Shown here: one piece after another, positions 17,946-27,260 of the stretch
Layout of the letters: the number at the start of each line of letters is the position of its first letter
Position numbering within the stretch: position 1 is the first letter of the stretch
Assembly: GCF_048264025.1 (NCBI RefSeq)
Contig: NZ_JBLXDN010000017.1
Location: 1 to 64,000, forward strand
Direction: 5' to 3'
Origin: Nitrincola sp048264025
Lineage (GTDB): Bacteria; Pseudomonadota; Gammaproteobacteria; Pseudomonadales; Balneatricaceae
Length of the DNA: 64,000 bases
The notes under the pieces: model-generated
What the model saw: the letters and a program-made list of their open reading frames with translations, nothing else
The model's database searches: none
What the model was told of the DNA's origin: nothing
Translations under genes and position numbers: made by a program

Positions 17946-18886
17946 CAGTAACGTATCCTCGGATCGGTGAGGGCATAGGAAAGATCGATCAGCAGATTGA
18001 TGATCACGTACAAACCGGCTGTCAGTAGGATCAGCGCCTGAATCACTGGATAATCACGTGCCAGAACCGCGTCAACGATCAGACGTCCCAGGCCGGGGAT
18101 ATTGAACACACTTTCAGTCACCACCACACCAGAGACCATCAACGCAAAACCTGTACCTATGACGGTCAGAATCGGAACCCCGGCATTGCGCAAGGCATGG
18201 CGAAATAACACCAGATGTGAACTAAGCCCCTTGGCGCGCGCTGTACGTATATAATCTTCCTGCAACACTTCCAGCATACTTGCACGTGTCATCCGGGCGA
18301 TGAGTGCGATATACACTGACGACAGCGTCAATGCTGGCAAAACCAGGCGCCGGGCAAACTCGCCCAACCCTTTATCCAGACTGCTGTAGCCCTGTACCGG
18401 CAACCATTGCAGTTGGATGGCAAATACATAAATCACCAAATAGCCAATAACGAAAACAGGCACTGAAAAACCGACTACTGACGCCGACATCACCAGGTTG
18501 TCGATCCAACTACCTTGACGCCAGGCGGCAATAACACCCAAGGGTACGGAAATCAGCACCGTAAACAGGATTGCCGCTAAGGCTAAACTGATGGTTGGCT
18601 CAAGGCGCTGGGTAATCATGGTCATCACTGGGGTCTGAGAAATCAGTGAGGTACCAAAGTCCCCTTGCAACAGGTTGCCCATCCAGATGAAAAACTGTGT
18701 ATGAATTGGCTGATCCAATCCAAGCGCGGCACGAATATTGGCCACCTGCTCGGCATCTGCCATGTCACCCGCAATGATGGTTGCCGGATCACCCGGTGAC
18801 AACCGCAACAGCAGGAAGACAGAAAGTGCTACCACCAACATCACCGGCACAGCGGCCAAAAGTCGGCGAACAAAATAGCCAAACAT
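17945..18886 (-). CDS. Dipeptide-type ABC importer permease (DppB-like)
   Basis: The 313-residue permease has six helices. Its N-terminus (RRLLAAVPVMLVVALSVFLLLRLSPGDPA) is typical of DppB/GsiC, and the EAA-type loop reads YIRTARAKGLSSHLVLFRHALRN. It pairs with the DppC-like permease to form the channel. It lies 69 bases downstream of the substrate-binding protein gene in the same operon. Confidence 0.93.
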   Translation of the reverse strand: MFGYFVRRLLAAVPVMLVVALSVFLLLRLSPGDPATIIAGDMADAEQVANIRAALGLDQPIHTQFFIWMGNLLQGDFGTSLISQTPVMTMITQRLEPTISLALAAILFTVLISVPLGVIAAWRQGSWIDNLVMSASVVGFSVPVFVIGYLVIYVFAIQLQWLPVQGYSSLDKGLGEFARRLVLPALTLSSVYIALIARMTRASMLEVLQEDYIRTARAKGLSSHLVLFRHALRNAGVPILTVIGTGFALMVSGVVVTESVFNIPGLGRLIVDAVLARDYPVIQALILLTAGLYVIINLLIDLSYALTDPRIRY

Positions 18887-18955
18887 GGCGTTTCCCCTAA
18901 TTCAGTCAATCCAGAAAGACCCGGCCAGCCCAGTGGCAAGCCGGGTAGTCTAGTG

Positions 18956-20560
18956 TTAGTCAGCCTTGCGTAGCCCCCAGAAAGCTGGCACCGGTGCTTT
19001 GATCACATCGGTCAACTCTTGACGCCAGGCCGTGACATTATGGAACTGGCCCAGTGGAATAAAGGTGACCTGCTCCATCGCTTGCTGCTGCACCGCTTCG
19101 GCCAAGGTGATGCGCTGCGCTTCATCGGCTTCAGTCGAGTAGTCAGCCCGTAATGCCTCCATTTCAGCATCGTCCGGCCAGCCAAACCAACTGCCGTCCG
19201 TCCCCGACGCAATCAACAAGGGATTGATCGTCGGCGTCCAGATACCGTCGACACCAATATTGGTAAAGATCATGTTCCAGCCACCCTCACTGGGGGTATT
19301 TTGATTGGCGCGCTGACTCACCAGGGTTTGCCAGTCCATCTGCTTCAGCTCAACATTAAAGCCCACGCGACGCAGAGCCTGAGCCACAACCACCGGCTGA
19401 GGTGACAGGGTGGCTACATCAGAAGGCCGCAGGATCACTACCGGTGTCTGGTCATACCCTGAGTCAGCCAATAACTGGCGGGCTTCATCCAGGTTGCCGT
19501 CACCCTTCAAGGACTCACCACCCAGCTCTGTTGACAGGGGTGTATCACAACCAAATACCGACGCACAGGTCTGGTAATAACGCGAGTCACCCACTAAAGC
19601 GGCCAATACATCCTGCTGGCTGATCGCCAGCATGGCCGCACGGCGCACACGGACATCATCAAAAGGAGGGTGCAAAAAGTTCATCCGCGCCAGTGTCATC
19701 ATGCCCAAGGGATCTATCACATCCGTGGTCACTTCTGGATTGATTTCCAGCAGCGGTAACAAGTCGTAGGGGGCCCGCTCGATATAATCGATATCGCCAC
19801 TGTTTATCGCATTGATAGTGGTCTGCACATCTGGCATGTGAATCCACTCGACGCGGTCGACAAACACTTCCTTGCTTCCAGCCGTGCCAGACGGCGTTTC
19901 AGTACGCGGGACATAACTATCAAAACGCTCATAGACAACCTGCACGCCTGGCTGAAATGCTTCGGGAACAAAGCGGAAAGGACCCGACCCTATCTGGTTA
20001 GGCAAGGGTTGTCCTGGCTCGATTGAAGCGACGCTTTCCGGCATCATGAAGGCGGCCACGGCGGAGGGTTTAGACAGCAGCCCCATCACATCACCAAAAG
20101 GGCTGGAGAGCTTAAGCTCAAAGCGCTGATCATCCAAGGCCGTCAGGGATTCAACATAGTTCATCAGCAACTTGCCACCGGCATCAAAAACACCCCAACG
20201 CTGTAAGGATGCGATGCAATCCTTTGAGGTAACGGCGCTACCATCATGCCAGGTCAAGCCATCGCGCAATGTAAAGGTATAGATCAGGCCATCATCGGAA
20301 ACCGTCCAGTCAGCCATCTGTGGCTGGGGCTTGTAGTCCTCGTCCAATCCGACCAAGGTGTCATAAATCATGTATCCATGATTACGGGTAATGGTGGCAC
20401 TGCTAGCTACTGGGTCCATAACGCGCAAGGCTGAGTGCATCACAGCACGCACAGTGTTGTCAGCCTGGACCTGTGCGGCGAAGGAGAAGGTGGCTGCCAG
20501 CCCGAGGCCGGTCAACAAGCCTAGCCGCTTGGCCAGACGGGAAATTGTGGGTTTGTGCAT
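18956..20560 (-). CDS. Family 5 extracellular solute-binding protein of the peptide-type importer
   Basis: This 534-residue periplasmic protein captures the substrate for the importer. It has a signal peptide (RLGLLTGLGLAATFSFAAQVQA) and SBP_bac_5 landmarks such as TFTLRDGLTWHDGSAVTSKD and IGSGPFRF. ATG 20560 is preferred over an upstream start at 20596 because it gives a normal signal peptide and has GGAG seven bases before it. Family 5 proteins bind di- and oligopeptides, glutathione, nickel or other amides. The downstream amidase and DsdA favour an amide or D-amino-acid conjugate. Confidence 0.92.
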   Translation of the reverse strand: MHKPTISRLAKRLGLLTGLGLAATFSFAAQVQADNTVRAVMHSALRVMDPVASSATITRNHGYMIYDTLVGLDEDYKPQPQMADWTVSDDGLIYTFTLRDGLTWHDGSAVTSKDCIASLQRWGVFDAGGKLLMNYVESLTALDDQRFELKLSSPFGDVMGLLSKPSAVAAFMMPESVASIEPGQPLPNQIGSGPFRFVPEAFQPGVQVVYERFDSYVPRTETPSGTAGSKEVFVDRVEWIHMPDVQTTINAINSGDIDYIERAPYDLLPLLEINPEVTTDVIDPLGMMTLARMNFLHPPFDDVRVRRAAMLAISQQDVLAALVGDSRYYQTCASVFGCDTPLSTELGGESLKGDGNLDEARQLLADSGYDQTPVVILRPSDVATLSPQPVVVAQALRRVGFNVELKQMDWQTLVSQRANQNTPSEGGWNMIFTNIGVDGIWTPTINPLLIASGTDGSWFGWPDDAEMEALRADYSTEADEAQRITLAEAVQQQAMEQVTFIPLGQFHNVTAWRQELTDVIKAPVPAFWGLRKAD

Positions 20561-20698
20561 ATCGATACTCCATTGGGTAATCGCGGGATACAGCAAGGGT
20601 TACCAGGCCAACACAGTTTTCAGATTACAGGCGGCCTTTGATGACAAGAATACTAGCGCTCTCCAACAGCATGGCGTTAACGGTATTTTTCGAATATG

Positions 20699-20719
20699 GT
20701 ATTGCCTATTCGGCAATAC
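20699..20719. promoter_or_regulatory. LysR-type operator between the peptide importer operon and its regulator
   Basis: GTATTGCC and GGCAATAC form a perfect 8-bp inverted repeat around a 5-base spacer. The core ATTGCC-N5-GGCAAT has the shape expected of a LysR family site. It lies in the divergent region between the LysR gene (start 20747) and the minus-strand operon, 139 bases before the binding-protein start. It also shows that the LysR frame upstream of 20747 is control DNA. Confidence 0.65.
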
Positions 20720-20746
20720 TCAATAAAAACCTCAACTGGTGAAGGC

Positions 20747-21649
20747 ATGAACGAACGGATTTTGATCGACTCAGCGTTGCGTTACTTCATTGAAGTCGTA
20801 CGCCAGGGCTCAATTAACAAGGCATCACAGCAACTCCACGTAGCACCCTCAGCTGTCAGCCGCCAAATTTCCCGGCTGGAAGCTGAACTGGGATGCCAGT
20901 TGTTTGAACGCCATATATCCGGAATGAAGCTCAGCCCTTCAGGAGAGTTGTTAGCCACCTATGCCCGCAAAGCACGCCTGGAAGCCACACGAGTCATTGA
21001 CGAAATCACCGGTCTGGAGGGCATTCAAAAAGGCACGGTGCGAATCGCCAGTATTGAAGGCTTGGCTAGTTATCTCCTACCCCATGTCATCGGGCAGTTT
21101 CGGGAGAAATACAGCGCCATTCACTTTGAACTGATCGTATGCTCTTCCAGTGAAGTAACGCAACGGGTACGCGAGGGGTTGTCAGATATCGGCCTGACCA
21201 TCTCACCACCGCCAGAAAAGCACATCAAGATCGAAAAGCGCATCATGGCACCTATCTTCGCCGTGATGAGTATTGCTCATCCCTTGGCGTCCAAATCACA
21301 GGTAAGCCTCTCTCAACTGAGCCATTACCCCCTGGCTCTAGCAACCGACAACACCACCATCCGCCAATTGTTTGATGTTAGTTGTAGTCGGCAAGGTCTG
21401 CTGATTGAACCGGTACTGATCAGCAACCACTTGAATGCGCTGGTGCATTTTGCTGAATGCCAGGGTGGTATCACCCTGTTTGGGGAAGTCTCGGTACGAC
21501 ACCTCAATAATGGTGCCCAGATCAAGGCGCTGCCAATCAAAGACCGTGAAATGAGTGCCAGAACCATTGATGTGCAGACCCTGGCCGGACGGACCTTACC
21601 CAGGGGGGTGGCGGCTTTTCTGGAAACACTTTGCCAGGAAATGTCATAA
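20747..21649 (+). CDS. LysR family regulator, probable controller of the peptide importer-amidase-dsdA operon
   Basis: The 300-residue protein has an N-terminal winged helix-turn-helix (SINKASQQLHVAPSAVSRQISRLEAELGCQLFER) and a periplasmic-binding-protein-like effector domain from about residue 90. ATG 20747 is chosen because the frame upstream covers an operator-like palindrome. Divergent placement next to the importer operon is the standard arrangement for a LysR activator of its neighbour. The effector is probably the imported compound or a breakdown product. Confidence 0.9.
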   Translation: MNERILIDSALRYFIEVVRQGSINKASQQLHVAPSAVSRQISRLEAELGCQLFERHISGMKLSPSGELLATYARKARLEATRVIDEITGLEGIQKGTVRIASIEGLASYLLPHVIGQFREKYSAIHFELIVCSSSEVTQRVREGLSDIGLTISPPPEKHIKIEKRIMAPIFAVMSIAHPLASKSQVSLSQLSHYPLALATDNTTIRQLFDVSCSRQGLLIEPVLISNHLNALVHFAECQGGITLFGEVSVRHLNNGAQIKALPIKDREMSARTIDVQTLAGRTLPRGVAAFLETLCQEMS

Positions 21650-21667
21650 CACCTAGCTTCTCAGCTT

Positions 21668-21707
21668 ATAGAACACTGAACTATAAATTAATTGAACAGT
21701 GTTCTAT
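21668..21707. promoter_or_regulatory. Inverted-repeat operator upstream of the TetR gene
   Basis: ATAGAACACTG (21668-21678) and CAGTGTTCTAT (21697-21707) form perfect 11-bp arms around an 18-base AT-rich spacer. The right part also contains GAACAGTGTTC (21694-21704), a compact palindrome with a 1-base centre of the kind many TetR proteins bind. It sits 66 bases before the TetR start and so probably mediates autoregulation. A terminator for the LysR gene is the alternative, but there is no clear T-run. Confidence 0.6.
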
Positions 21708-21772
21708 TATATGTTGAACTATGGGTAACCAGACTTAGCTAAACAGTCTGACTAACAACAGAGATCAACACA

Positions 21773-22516
21773 GTGTCAGAACAACTAAAAGCCAAAAGCG
21801 GTCTACGAGGTCGGGCTGCCAGAGTCGGTCTGGATAAACAACAGATCGTGGCAGCCGCTATTCAACAAATCGACCAGCGAGGTCTGGCCGCATTTTCGAT
21901 GCGCGAGTTGGCGCGGACACTGAAAGTATCTCCCGCCGTCATCTACTGGCATGTTGGCGGTTTACAGGAAGACCTGTTCGCAGAAATTTCTGCGGTTATC
22001 ACCGCTAACCTGACTGATGACACCACCTCTGGAGCCGACTGGAAAGTCCGTTTACGGTCGGTGTTTATGCGGTACCGGCAACTGGTGCATCAGCACCCCA
22101 GAGTAGCCCCTTTGCTGGGTGCACAAATGAAATCCAACGGCGTGGCAAACCTGGCCTGGGTTGAAACGGTGTTATCTGCCCTGACGCAAGCTGGCTTTCA
22201 GGGTGAAGCATTACGCGATGCTTTCAACGCGTTGATTGGCGGCCTGGCAGGTTTTGTTACCATGGAATTGGCACCCCCACCAGCCGATGACTCGAATGAC
22301 TGGCAACAGGGTTTCGCCAAACGCGTCGCCGACATAGACCCGCTGCATTTCCCCTATACCCATGCCGTATTGCCAATGATCAGCAACCGGATTTTTGTAC
22401 TGCGCTGGCAGAACGGTATTGACGTTTCATATGACAGCAGCTTTGAACTGCTGCTGAATATTATCATTGACGGATTGGCGCAACGTGCCCAGCAACTCAA
22501 CAACCCACCTGAATGA
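21773..22516 (+). CDS. TetR family transcriptional regulator
   Basis: The 247-residue protein has the TetR helix-turn-helix at about residues 22-65 (QQIVAAAIQQIDQRGLAAFSMRELARTLKVSPAVIYWHV). Its all-helical C-terminal domain of about 170 residues should bind the inducer. The start is GTG 21773. It is followed after nine bases by ridA and then the FAD oxidoreductase, so it probably represses that operon from the operator at 21668-21707. Confidence 0.9.
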   Translation: MSEQLKAKSGLRGRAARVGLDKQQIVAAAIQQIDQRGLAAFSMRELARTLKVSPAVIYWHVGGLQEDLFAEISAVITANLTDDTTSGADWKVRLRSVFMRYRQLVHQHPRVAPLLGAQMKSNGVANLAWVETVLSALTQAGFQGEALRDAFNALIGGLAGFVTMELAPPPADDSNDWQQGFAKRVADIDPLHFPYTHAVLPMISNRIFVLRWQNGIDVSYDSSFELLLNIIIDGLAQRAQQLNNPPE

Positions 22517-22525
22517 GGATTCAAC

Positions 22526-22870
22526 ATGTCTACACAACCTGCCCTACCTTTTTCTAAAACTCGCCAAGTCGGAAACACGCTCTATTTATCCGGCGAGCTA
22601 GGTTTTGCCGAAGACAGCTCGATCCCGGCTGGAATAGAAGCACAGACACGCAACTGCCTGAACCGAATCAAAACCACCCTCGAAGGCGAAGGGCTGGCAT
22701 TATCAAATGTGGTGTCCTGCACCTGCTACCTGACAGACAAGGCTGATTTTGCCCAGTTTAATCAAGTGTATGCGGAATACTTCAACAGCCCTCTGCCTGT
22801 TCGTACCACAGTTGAGAGTGGTTTGATGATTGATGCCCGGGTTGAAATCACCGTTATCGCGGCACGTTAA
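22526..22870 (+). CDS. RidA family (YjgF) imine/enamine deaminase-like protein
   Basis: RidA proteins hydrolyse reactive imines and enamines made by PLP or flavin enzymes. The 114-residue length and the closing pattern PVRTTVESGLMIDARVEITVIAA fit the family. The neighbouring FAD amino-acid-oxidase-like gene would produce imino acids, which this protein could hydrolyse to keto acids and ammonia. D-serine dehydratase elsewhere in the window also generates 2-aminoacrylate, a classic RidA substrate. It belongs to an operon with the TetR gene and the oxidoreductase. Confidence 0.88.
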   Translation: MSTQPALPFSKTRQVGNTLYLSGELGFAEDSSIPAGIEAQTRNCLNRIKTTLEGEGLALSNVVSCTCYLTDKADFAQFNQVYAEYFNSPLPVRTTVESGLMIDARVEITVIAAR

Positions 22871-22919
22871 ACCAGCACACCATCCCTACATCGGCTTCAA
22901 CTGAGCCAAGGAGTCACAG

Positions 22920-24152
22920 ATGTCTGAAATACTCGTTGCAGGCGCTGGTATGGTCGGCGTATCCACCGCGCTAGCATTGCAAGCCCAGGGGCATCATGTG
23001 ACCTTACTGGACAGCACTCTCCAGTGCCGGGAGACCAGCTATGGAAATGCAGGCATTATCCAGGCCGAAGCAGCCGAGCCCTATGCCCTGCCACGTGATC
23101 TGCCAACACTGTGCAAGTATGCGCTGGGTTTGAGCAATGATGTGCTGTGGCATCCCCAGGCGTTGCTGCAAATGGCACCGGCCCTCTGGCGATACTTTCG
23201 GGCATCTTCGACCGTGCGCCATAGGGACACTTCCAGCCTCTATTCGCAATTGACCGGGCGCGCCACACAGGATCACACCCCCCTGATCACGGCCGCAAAT
23301 GCTGAAGCACTGATATCCAAGTCGGGTTTATCGATCCTCTACCGGGATGCCCAACCATTTGATCAGGCTACTCAGCAGGTTGAACGCATGTATTCCAGCT
23401 ATGGCGTCACATCACAAGTATTGGACGGTGCGGCTTACCGTGCTCAGGAGCCTGCGCTGAAAATCACACCAGCCGGTGTAATTCACTGGAATCAGAGCTG
23501 GAGCTGTAGCAATCCCGGCGCGCTGACTGATGCCTATTCACAGCTATTTATACAGAGGGGCGGATGCAGACAGCAGGGAGATGCCAACAGTCTCAGCCAA
23601 ACAGCCACTGGCTGGCGTATTTCCAGCCAGGACGGCAGCATTGAAGCTTCGCAGGTGGTCATTGCTCTGGGGCCCTGGTCTCCCACCCTGTTAGCCAGGT
23701 TCGGCTACCGTATTCCCATGATTTACAAACGCGGATACCACGCCCATTTTAATGCACCAATAGTGCCTAAACGCCCATTTCTTGATGCGGCTAACGGCGT
23801 GGTTGTCGCCGCCATGCAACAGGGACTGCGAGTCACCTCCGGTGCGGCACTGGTCAAATTGCAATCACCCGCCGCGGCGGTACAACTAAAACGGGGAGTC
23901 CAAGCGCTTGGTGATCTGATTGAGCTGGGCCAACCACTCCAGGAACCTCAGTGGTTTGGTACCCGGCCCTGTATGCCAGATATGTTACCTTTGGTAGGCG
24001 CGGCGCCGCGCCATAAAGGGTTATGGTTTAACTTCGGGCATGGGCACCAGGGTTTCACGCTAGGTCCGACAACAGCGGCACTGCTGGCTGATGCGATCTC
24101 GGGACAGACCTCCGACCTGATTCATCGTCTGGCACCCGCCAGGCGCTTATAA
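22920..24152 (+). CDS. FAD-dependent oxidoreductase, D-amino acid dehydrogenase-like (DAO family)
   Basis: The 410-residue flavoprotein opens with a Rossmann motif (ILVAGAGMVGVSTALALQAQGHHVTLLD) and ends with the DAO-type FAD loop (PDMLPLVGAAPRHKGLWFNFGHGHQGFTLGP). Length and motifs match DadA-like D-amino acid dehydrogenases, which oxidise D-amino acids to imino acids. The ridA gene just upstream supports an imine product. Sarcosine or other secondary amines remain possible substrates. A heme partner is not encoded nearby. Confidence 0.87.
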   Translation: MSEILVAGAGMVGVSTALALQAQGHHVTLLDSTLQCRETSYGNAGIIQAEAAEPYALPRDLPTLCKYALGLSNDVLWHPQALLQMAPALWRYFRASSTVRHRDTSSLYSQLTGRATQDHTPLITAANAEALISKSGLSILYRDAQPFDQATQQVERMYSSYGVTSQVLDGAAYRAQEPALKITPAGVIHWNQSWSCSNPGALTDAYSQLFIQRGGCRQQGDANSLSQTATGWRISSQDGSIEASQVVIALGPWSPTLLARFGYRIPMIYKRGYHAHFNAPIVPKRPFLDAANGVVVAAMQQGLRVTSGAALVKLQSPAAAVQLKRGVQALGDLIELGQPLQEPQWFGTRPCMPDMLPLVGAAPRHKGLWFNFGHGHQGFTLGPTTAALLADAISGQTSDLIHRLAPARRL

Positions 24153-24165
24153 GCGAGTACTCATA

Positions 24166-24780
24166 ATGACGCCAACTACCCCCCTTTATGATATTCAAGG
24201 CCTCGCTTTTGGTATCACCATGAGTAGTCTGGGTGTCGTTATCCTGCAAGCCTGTGGATTTGTTACCGGGCAACTAGCCGGACTCAGCATGCTGCTAGCG
24301 CTGACAACCCCTCTTGGGTTTGGACTCATTTACAGTCTGGTCAGCCTGCCGTTTTGCGTGCTCGCCTGGTACAAAAAAGGTAAAGCCTTCACCCTGCGTA
24401 CCGCCGTAGCTGTGCTGGGCATCTCACTGATGACGTCATATATGACTAACGCCATCACTATCGAGCAGATGCCTCCTTTATTGGGAGCACTACTGGCAGG
24501 CTGCTGTATTGGTGTAGGGCTTATTGCGCTGTTCAGACACAATGCCAGCGCCGGCGGCTTTGGTGTGCTGGCATTGTATATTGAAGCACGTAGCGGTTTT
24601 AAATCCGGCTGGTCACAAATGTTATTTGATGCCACTATCTTTACAGCCGCTTTCTTTACCATTGATATTTATGCCGCCTTCTATTCACTGGTCTGTGCCA
24701 TTATCGTCAATCTGCTGATCGCTTGGAATTTCCGTCTGCAACCCCCGGTGCCAGACCCACTGAAATCACATGAATCCTGA
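24166..24780 (+). CDS. YitT family (DUF161) membrane protein
   Basis: The 204-residue protein has five to six membrane helices and the YitT/DUF161 pattern, with LAFGITMSSLGVVIL at the start and the family loop ASAGGFGVLALYIEARSG in the middle. The family role is not settled. It begins 13 bases after the FAD oxidoreductase, so it may transport the substrate or a product of that enzyme. Confidence 0.82.
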   Translation: MTPTTPLYDIQGLAFGITMSSLGVVILQACGFVTGQLAGLSMLLALTTPLGFGLIYSLVSLPFCVLAWYKKGKAFTLRTAVAVLGISLMTSYMTNAITIEQMPPLLGALLAGCCIGVGLIALFRHNASAGGFGVLALYIEARSGFKSGWSQMLFDATIFTAAFFTIDIYAAFYSLVCAIIVNLLIAWNFRLQPPVPDPLKSHES

Positions 24781-24877
24781 AAAATTTCAGTGCTGTAATT
24801 GCCAGATGCACCCTGAGGTGGTTTACTACTCGCCTTATATTGAATCGACGGACAGGGATCATAGGAAGACCTCAAAT

Positions 24878-26578
24878 ATGAACATAAAACTAACCACTTT
24901 TGCCGCCACCTTGCTGCTCAGTGCCACACTTCTCAGTGGCTGTGGCAGTGATGAACCAGATAGCGTACAGCAGACGGATACTGCACCCTCCGTCGAACAG
25001 GATAAAATGTTAAGCCAGATACCGGCTGAAACACCTTACTTTTTCGCTAGCCGCGAACGCATGTCTGAAGAAGACTCGATGGCGCTGGTTGAAAAACTAG
25101 GTACGGCGGAAGAGCTTGAAAGCCAACTAGCTGAATTAGAACAGCTGCAAGCCACCACCGACGATCCAGGCATGCAGGAATTCCTAAGAATAATGGTCAC
25201 CGTGTTGAAAGCCTTTGAAGGCATAGAAACACTGGAGGATTATCACCAGGTTGGTCTGATGCCGAATGCGCGCTCGGCTGTTTATGGTCTCGGCCTATTA
25301 CCCGCAGCTCGTATGGAATTGCACGATGAAGCGCTGTTTCGCGCCTTCTTTGAAGGCCTGATCAGTGACATGAATGTTGAGCTACACCAGGCCAAACTGG
25401 GCGATACTGATTATTGGCACACCTCGACTGAAGAGATGCTGCAAACCCTGATCGCCATTCGTGATGAACAGGTGATTATCGGCATGCTTCCGTCCACGGT
25501 GGATGACGCTGTCATTGAGCAGCTATTCGGTATTACACCTCCGCTGATCAGCCTGCTTGAAAGTGGCGAACTGCTGCAACTGGAACAGCGCTACAACTAC
25601 AGCCCTTATGCCAGTGGTCGCATCTCCACTAACGGCTTGGTCAATGAGTTCATTTCACCCCAGCACCCGGCCAGTCAGGCGCTGTTGCAACTGGATGAGA
25701 CCAGCCCGATGGACATTGAAGCCTGCCGAGCTGATATTAACCGTCTAACCAGCCTGTTCCCGGCCTTGGTTATGGGACTGCATGAGTTTGATACCCAACG
25801 CATCTCATTTAGCATGCGTCTGGCTACCGGCTCTGAACTGGCTGATGATATGGGCAGCCTTGCTTCGACTGTACCCGGTCTTGGTAGCGGCAAGGGTATT
25901 GCCAGTCTGGGTATTGCTTTGGATGTTCAGGCGGTTACTCGCCTGCTGCAGAAATACGCCAGCCAAGTGCATACAACACCCTTTACCTGCCCGGAACTGC
26001 AGGGCATCAATGAACTTTGGGCTGAATCTGGTTCACTGACCAACAATCCTATGACGATGATGCTTGCGCCGGTAATCAGTGGTGTTAACCTGCGTATCGA
26101 CAGCCTGCAAATGGATCAGTATGAGCCAACGGGTTCTGGTCTGATTGCCATAGCATCACCCAATGCACAGGGTCTGTTATCAGCCGCCAGCATGTTTATT
26201 CCACAGATTGCCAGCCTGAATCTGCAGGCCAATGGTGAAGTTAAGAAAATTCAGCAGGACCTCCTCCCTCCGGATATGCCTGCTGTGCATGCGGCCATGT
26301 CGCAGGACGCCATTCTGCTTGGCATAGGCCTGGATAAGCCCAAGGAGCTGAAATCCGAGCTATCAGTCGATACGGATTCACGTTCACTGGTGGGCTATGG
26401 CCACGTTCGTAGTGAGCTGTATGCTACCCTGGCCGATATTGGCAGCCAACTACCCAGTAGTCAGGCTCCCGATGCCGAGGAGTTAAAGCGACTGGCTGAG
26501 GTGTATGAAAATACCGAGTTCTGGCTCGGCATTGATGCCGGTGGTATTGAACTTGGCATGGGTATTGAACTCAAGTAA
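24878..26578 (+). CDS. Large lipoprotein of unknown function
   Basis: The 566-residue product starts with a lipoprotein signal peptide ending in the lipobox LLSGC, with the acylated Cys at residue 22. The following residues (GSDEPDS) contain no Asp at +2, so the outer membrane is the likely destination. The remainder is acidic and rich in Leu, Glu and Gln. I recognise no domain, though the general pattern recalls DUF3352-like proteins. ATG 24878 is chosen over an upstream frame start at 24770 because it gives the signal peptide and follows AGGAAG. It may be a separate transcription unit, 97 bases after the YitT gene. Confidence 0.8.
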   Translation: MNIKLTTFAATLLLSATLLSGCGSDEPDSVQQTDTAPSVEQDKMLSQIPAETPYFFASRERMSEEDSMALVEKLGTAEELESQLAELEQLQATTDDPGMQEFLRIMVTVLKAFEGIETLEDYHQVGLMPNARSAVYGLGLLPAARMELHDEALFRAFFEGLISDMNVELHQAKLGDTDYWHTSTEEMLQTLIAIRDEQVIIGMLPSTVDDAVIEQLFGITPPLISLLESGELLQLEQRYNYSPYASGRISTNGLVNEFISPQHPASQALLQLDETSPMDIEACRADINRLTSLFPALVMGLHEFDTQRISFSMRLATGSELADDMGSLASTVPGLGSGKGIASLGIALDVQAVTRLLQKYASQVHTTPFTCPELQGINELWAESGSLTNNPMTMMLAPVISGVNLRIDSLQMDQYEPTGSGLIAIASPNAQGLLSAASMFIPQIASLNLQANGEVKKIQQDLLPPDMPAVHAAMSQDAILLGIGLDKPKELKSELSVDTDSRSLVGYGHVRSELYATLADIGSQLPSSQAPDAEELKRLAEVYENTEFWLGIDAGGIELGMGIELK

Positions 26579-26598
26579 TCCTCAAGTACCTCCTTACA

Positions 26599-26627
26599 GC
26601 CGATCAGATCATCAAGGTCTGATCGGC
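26599..26627. terminator. Convergent stem-loop between the lipoprotein gene and thiQ
   Basis: GCCGATCAGA and TCTGATCGGC form perfect 10-bp arms around a 9-base loop. The hairpin overlaps the last codons of thiQ and lies 21 bases after the lipoprotein stop, so it can serve the plus-strand gene. There is no strong T-run, so terminator efficiency is uncertain. Confidence 0.5.
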
Positions 26628-27260
26628 CCAGCAATCGCTGTCTGATTGCTGGTGAGTCACCAGTATGGCCAGTTTTTTGGTTTTACTCAGCTCGGTACGA
26701 ATCCAGTCACCAGCAATCTGACGAGTGGCTGCATCCAGCGCACTGAACGGCTCATCCAGCAACAGCAGTGGCTTGTCACGTAACACCGTGCGAATCAACG
26801 CAATACGCTGACGCTGACCACCGGACAGATCACCTGGCAGGCGTTGCAGTAAATCAGCCACCCCCAACTGCTCACAAGCCTGCAGAACCTGTTGCCACTG
26901 CACTGCATTTGGCTGCGCACGGTAAAATCCCAAACGCAGATTCTCTGCAACACTGATATGCTCAAACAGGTTGTATTGCTGAAACAGAGATGAAACCGGT
27001 CGCTGTGCAGCATCCAGTTGATCAATACGCTGGTTATCCAGCCATATCTCGCCAGTGTCAGCTGGCAGAAATCCCCCAAGACACTCCAGCAAAGAGCTTT
27101 TACCCGCACCACTTTCACCCATCAATACCAGCAACTCTCCCGGCTTAACAGAGAAATGATGCGACCAGGATGTCTGTCCGCGCGACAACTGCAAGCTATC
27201 CACCTGCAGCCCGGCTGATCGCAGCCCTACTGTACACAGTCCGGAAGTACTATCAGTCAT
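26604..27260 (-). CDS. thiQ: Thiamine ABC importer ATPase ThiQ
   Basis: The 218-residue ATPase powers thiamine, TMP and TPP uptake with ThiP and ThiB. It has Walker A GESGAGKSS, signature LSGGQRQR, and Walker B LLLLDEPFSALD. Its short length, without a C-terminal regulatory domain, is typical of ThiQ. It overlaps thiP by eight bases and lies last in thiBPQ, which is headed by a TPP riboswitch. Confidence 0.93.
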   Translation of the reverse strand: MTDSTSGLCTVGLRSAGLQVDSLQLSRGQTSWSHHFSVKPGELLVLMGESGAGKSSLLECLGGFLPADTGEIWLDNQRIDQLDAAQRPVSSLFQQYNLFEHISVAENLRLGFYRAQPNAVQWQQVLQACEQLGVADLLQRLPGDLSGGQRQRIALIRTVLRDKPLLLLDEPFSALDAATRQIAGDWIRTELSKTKKLAILVTHQQSDSDCWADQTLMI

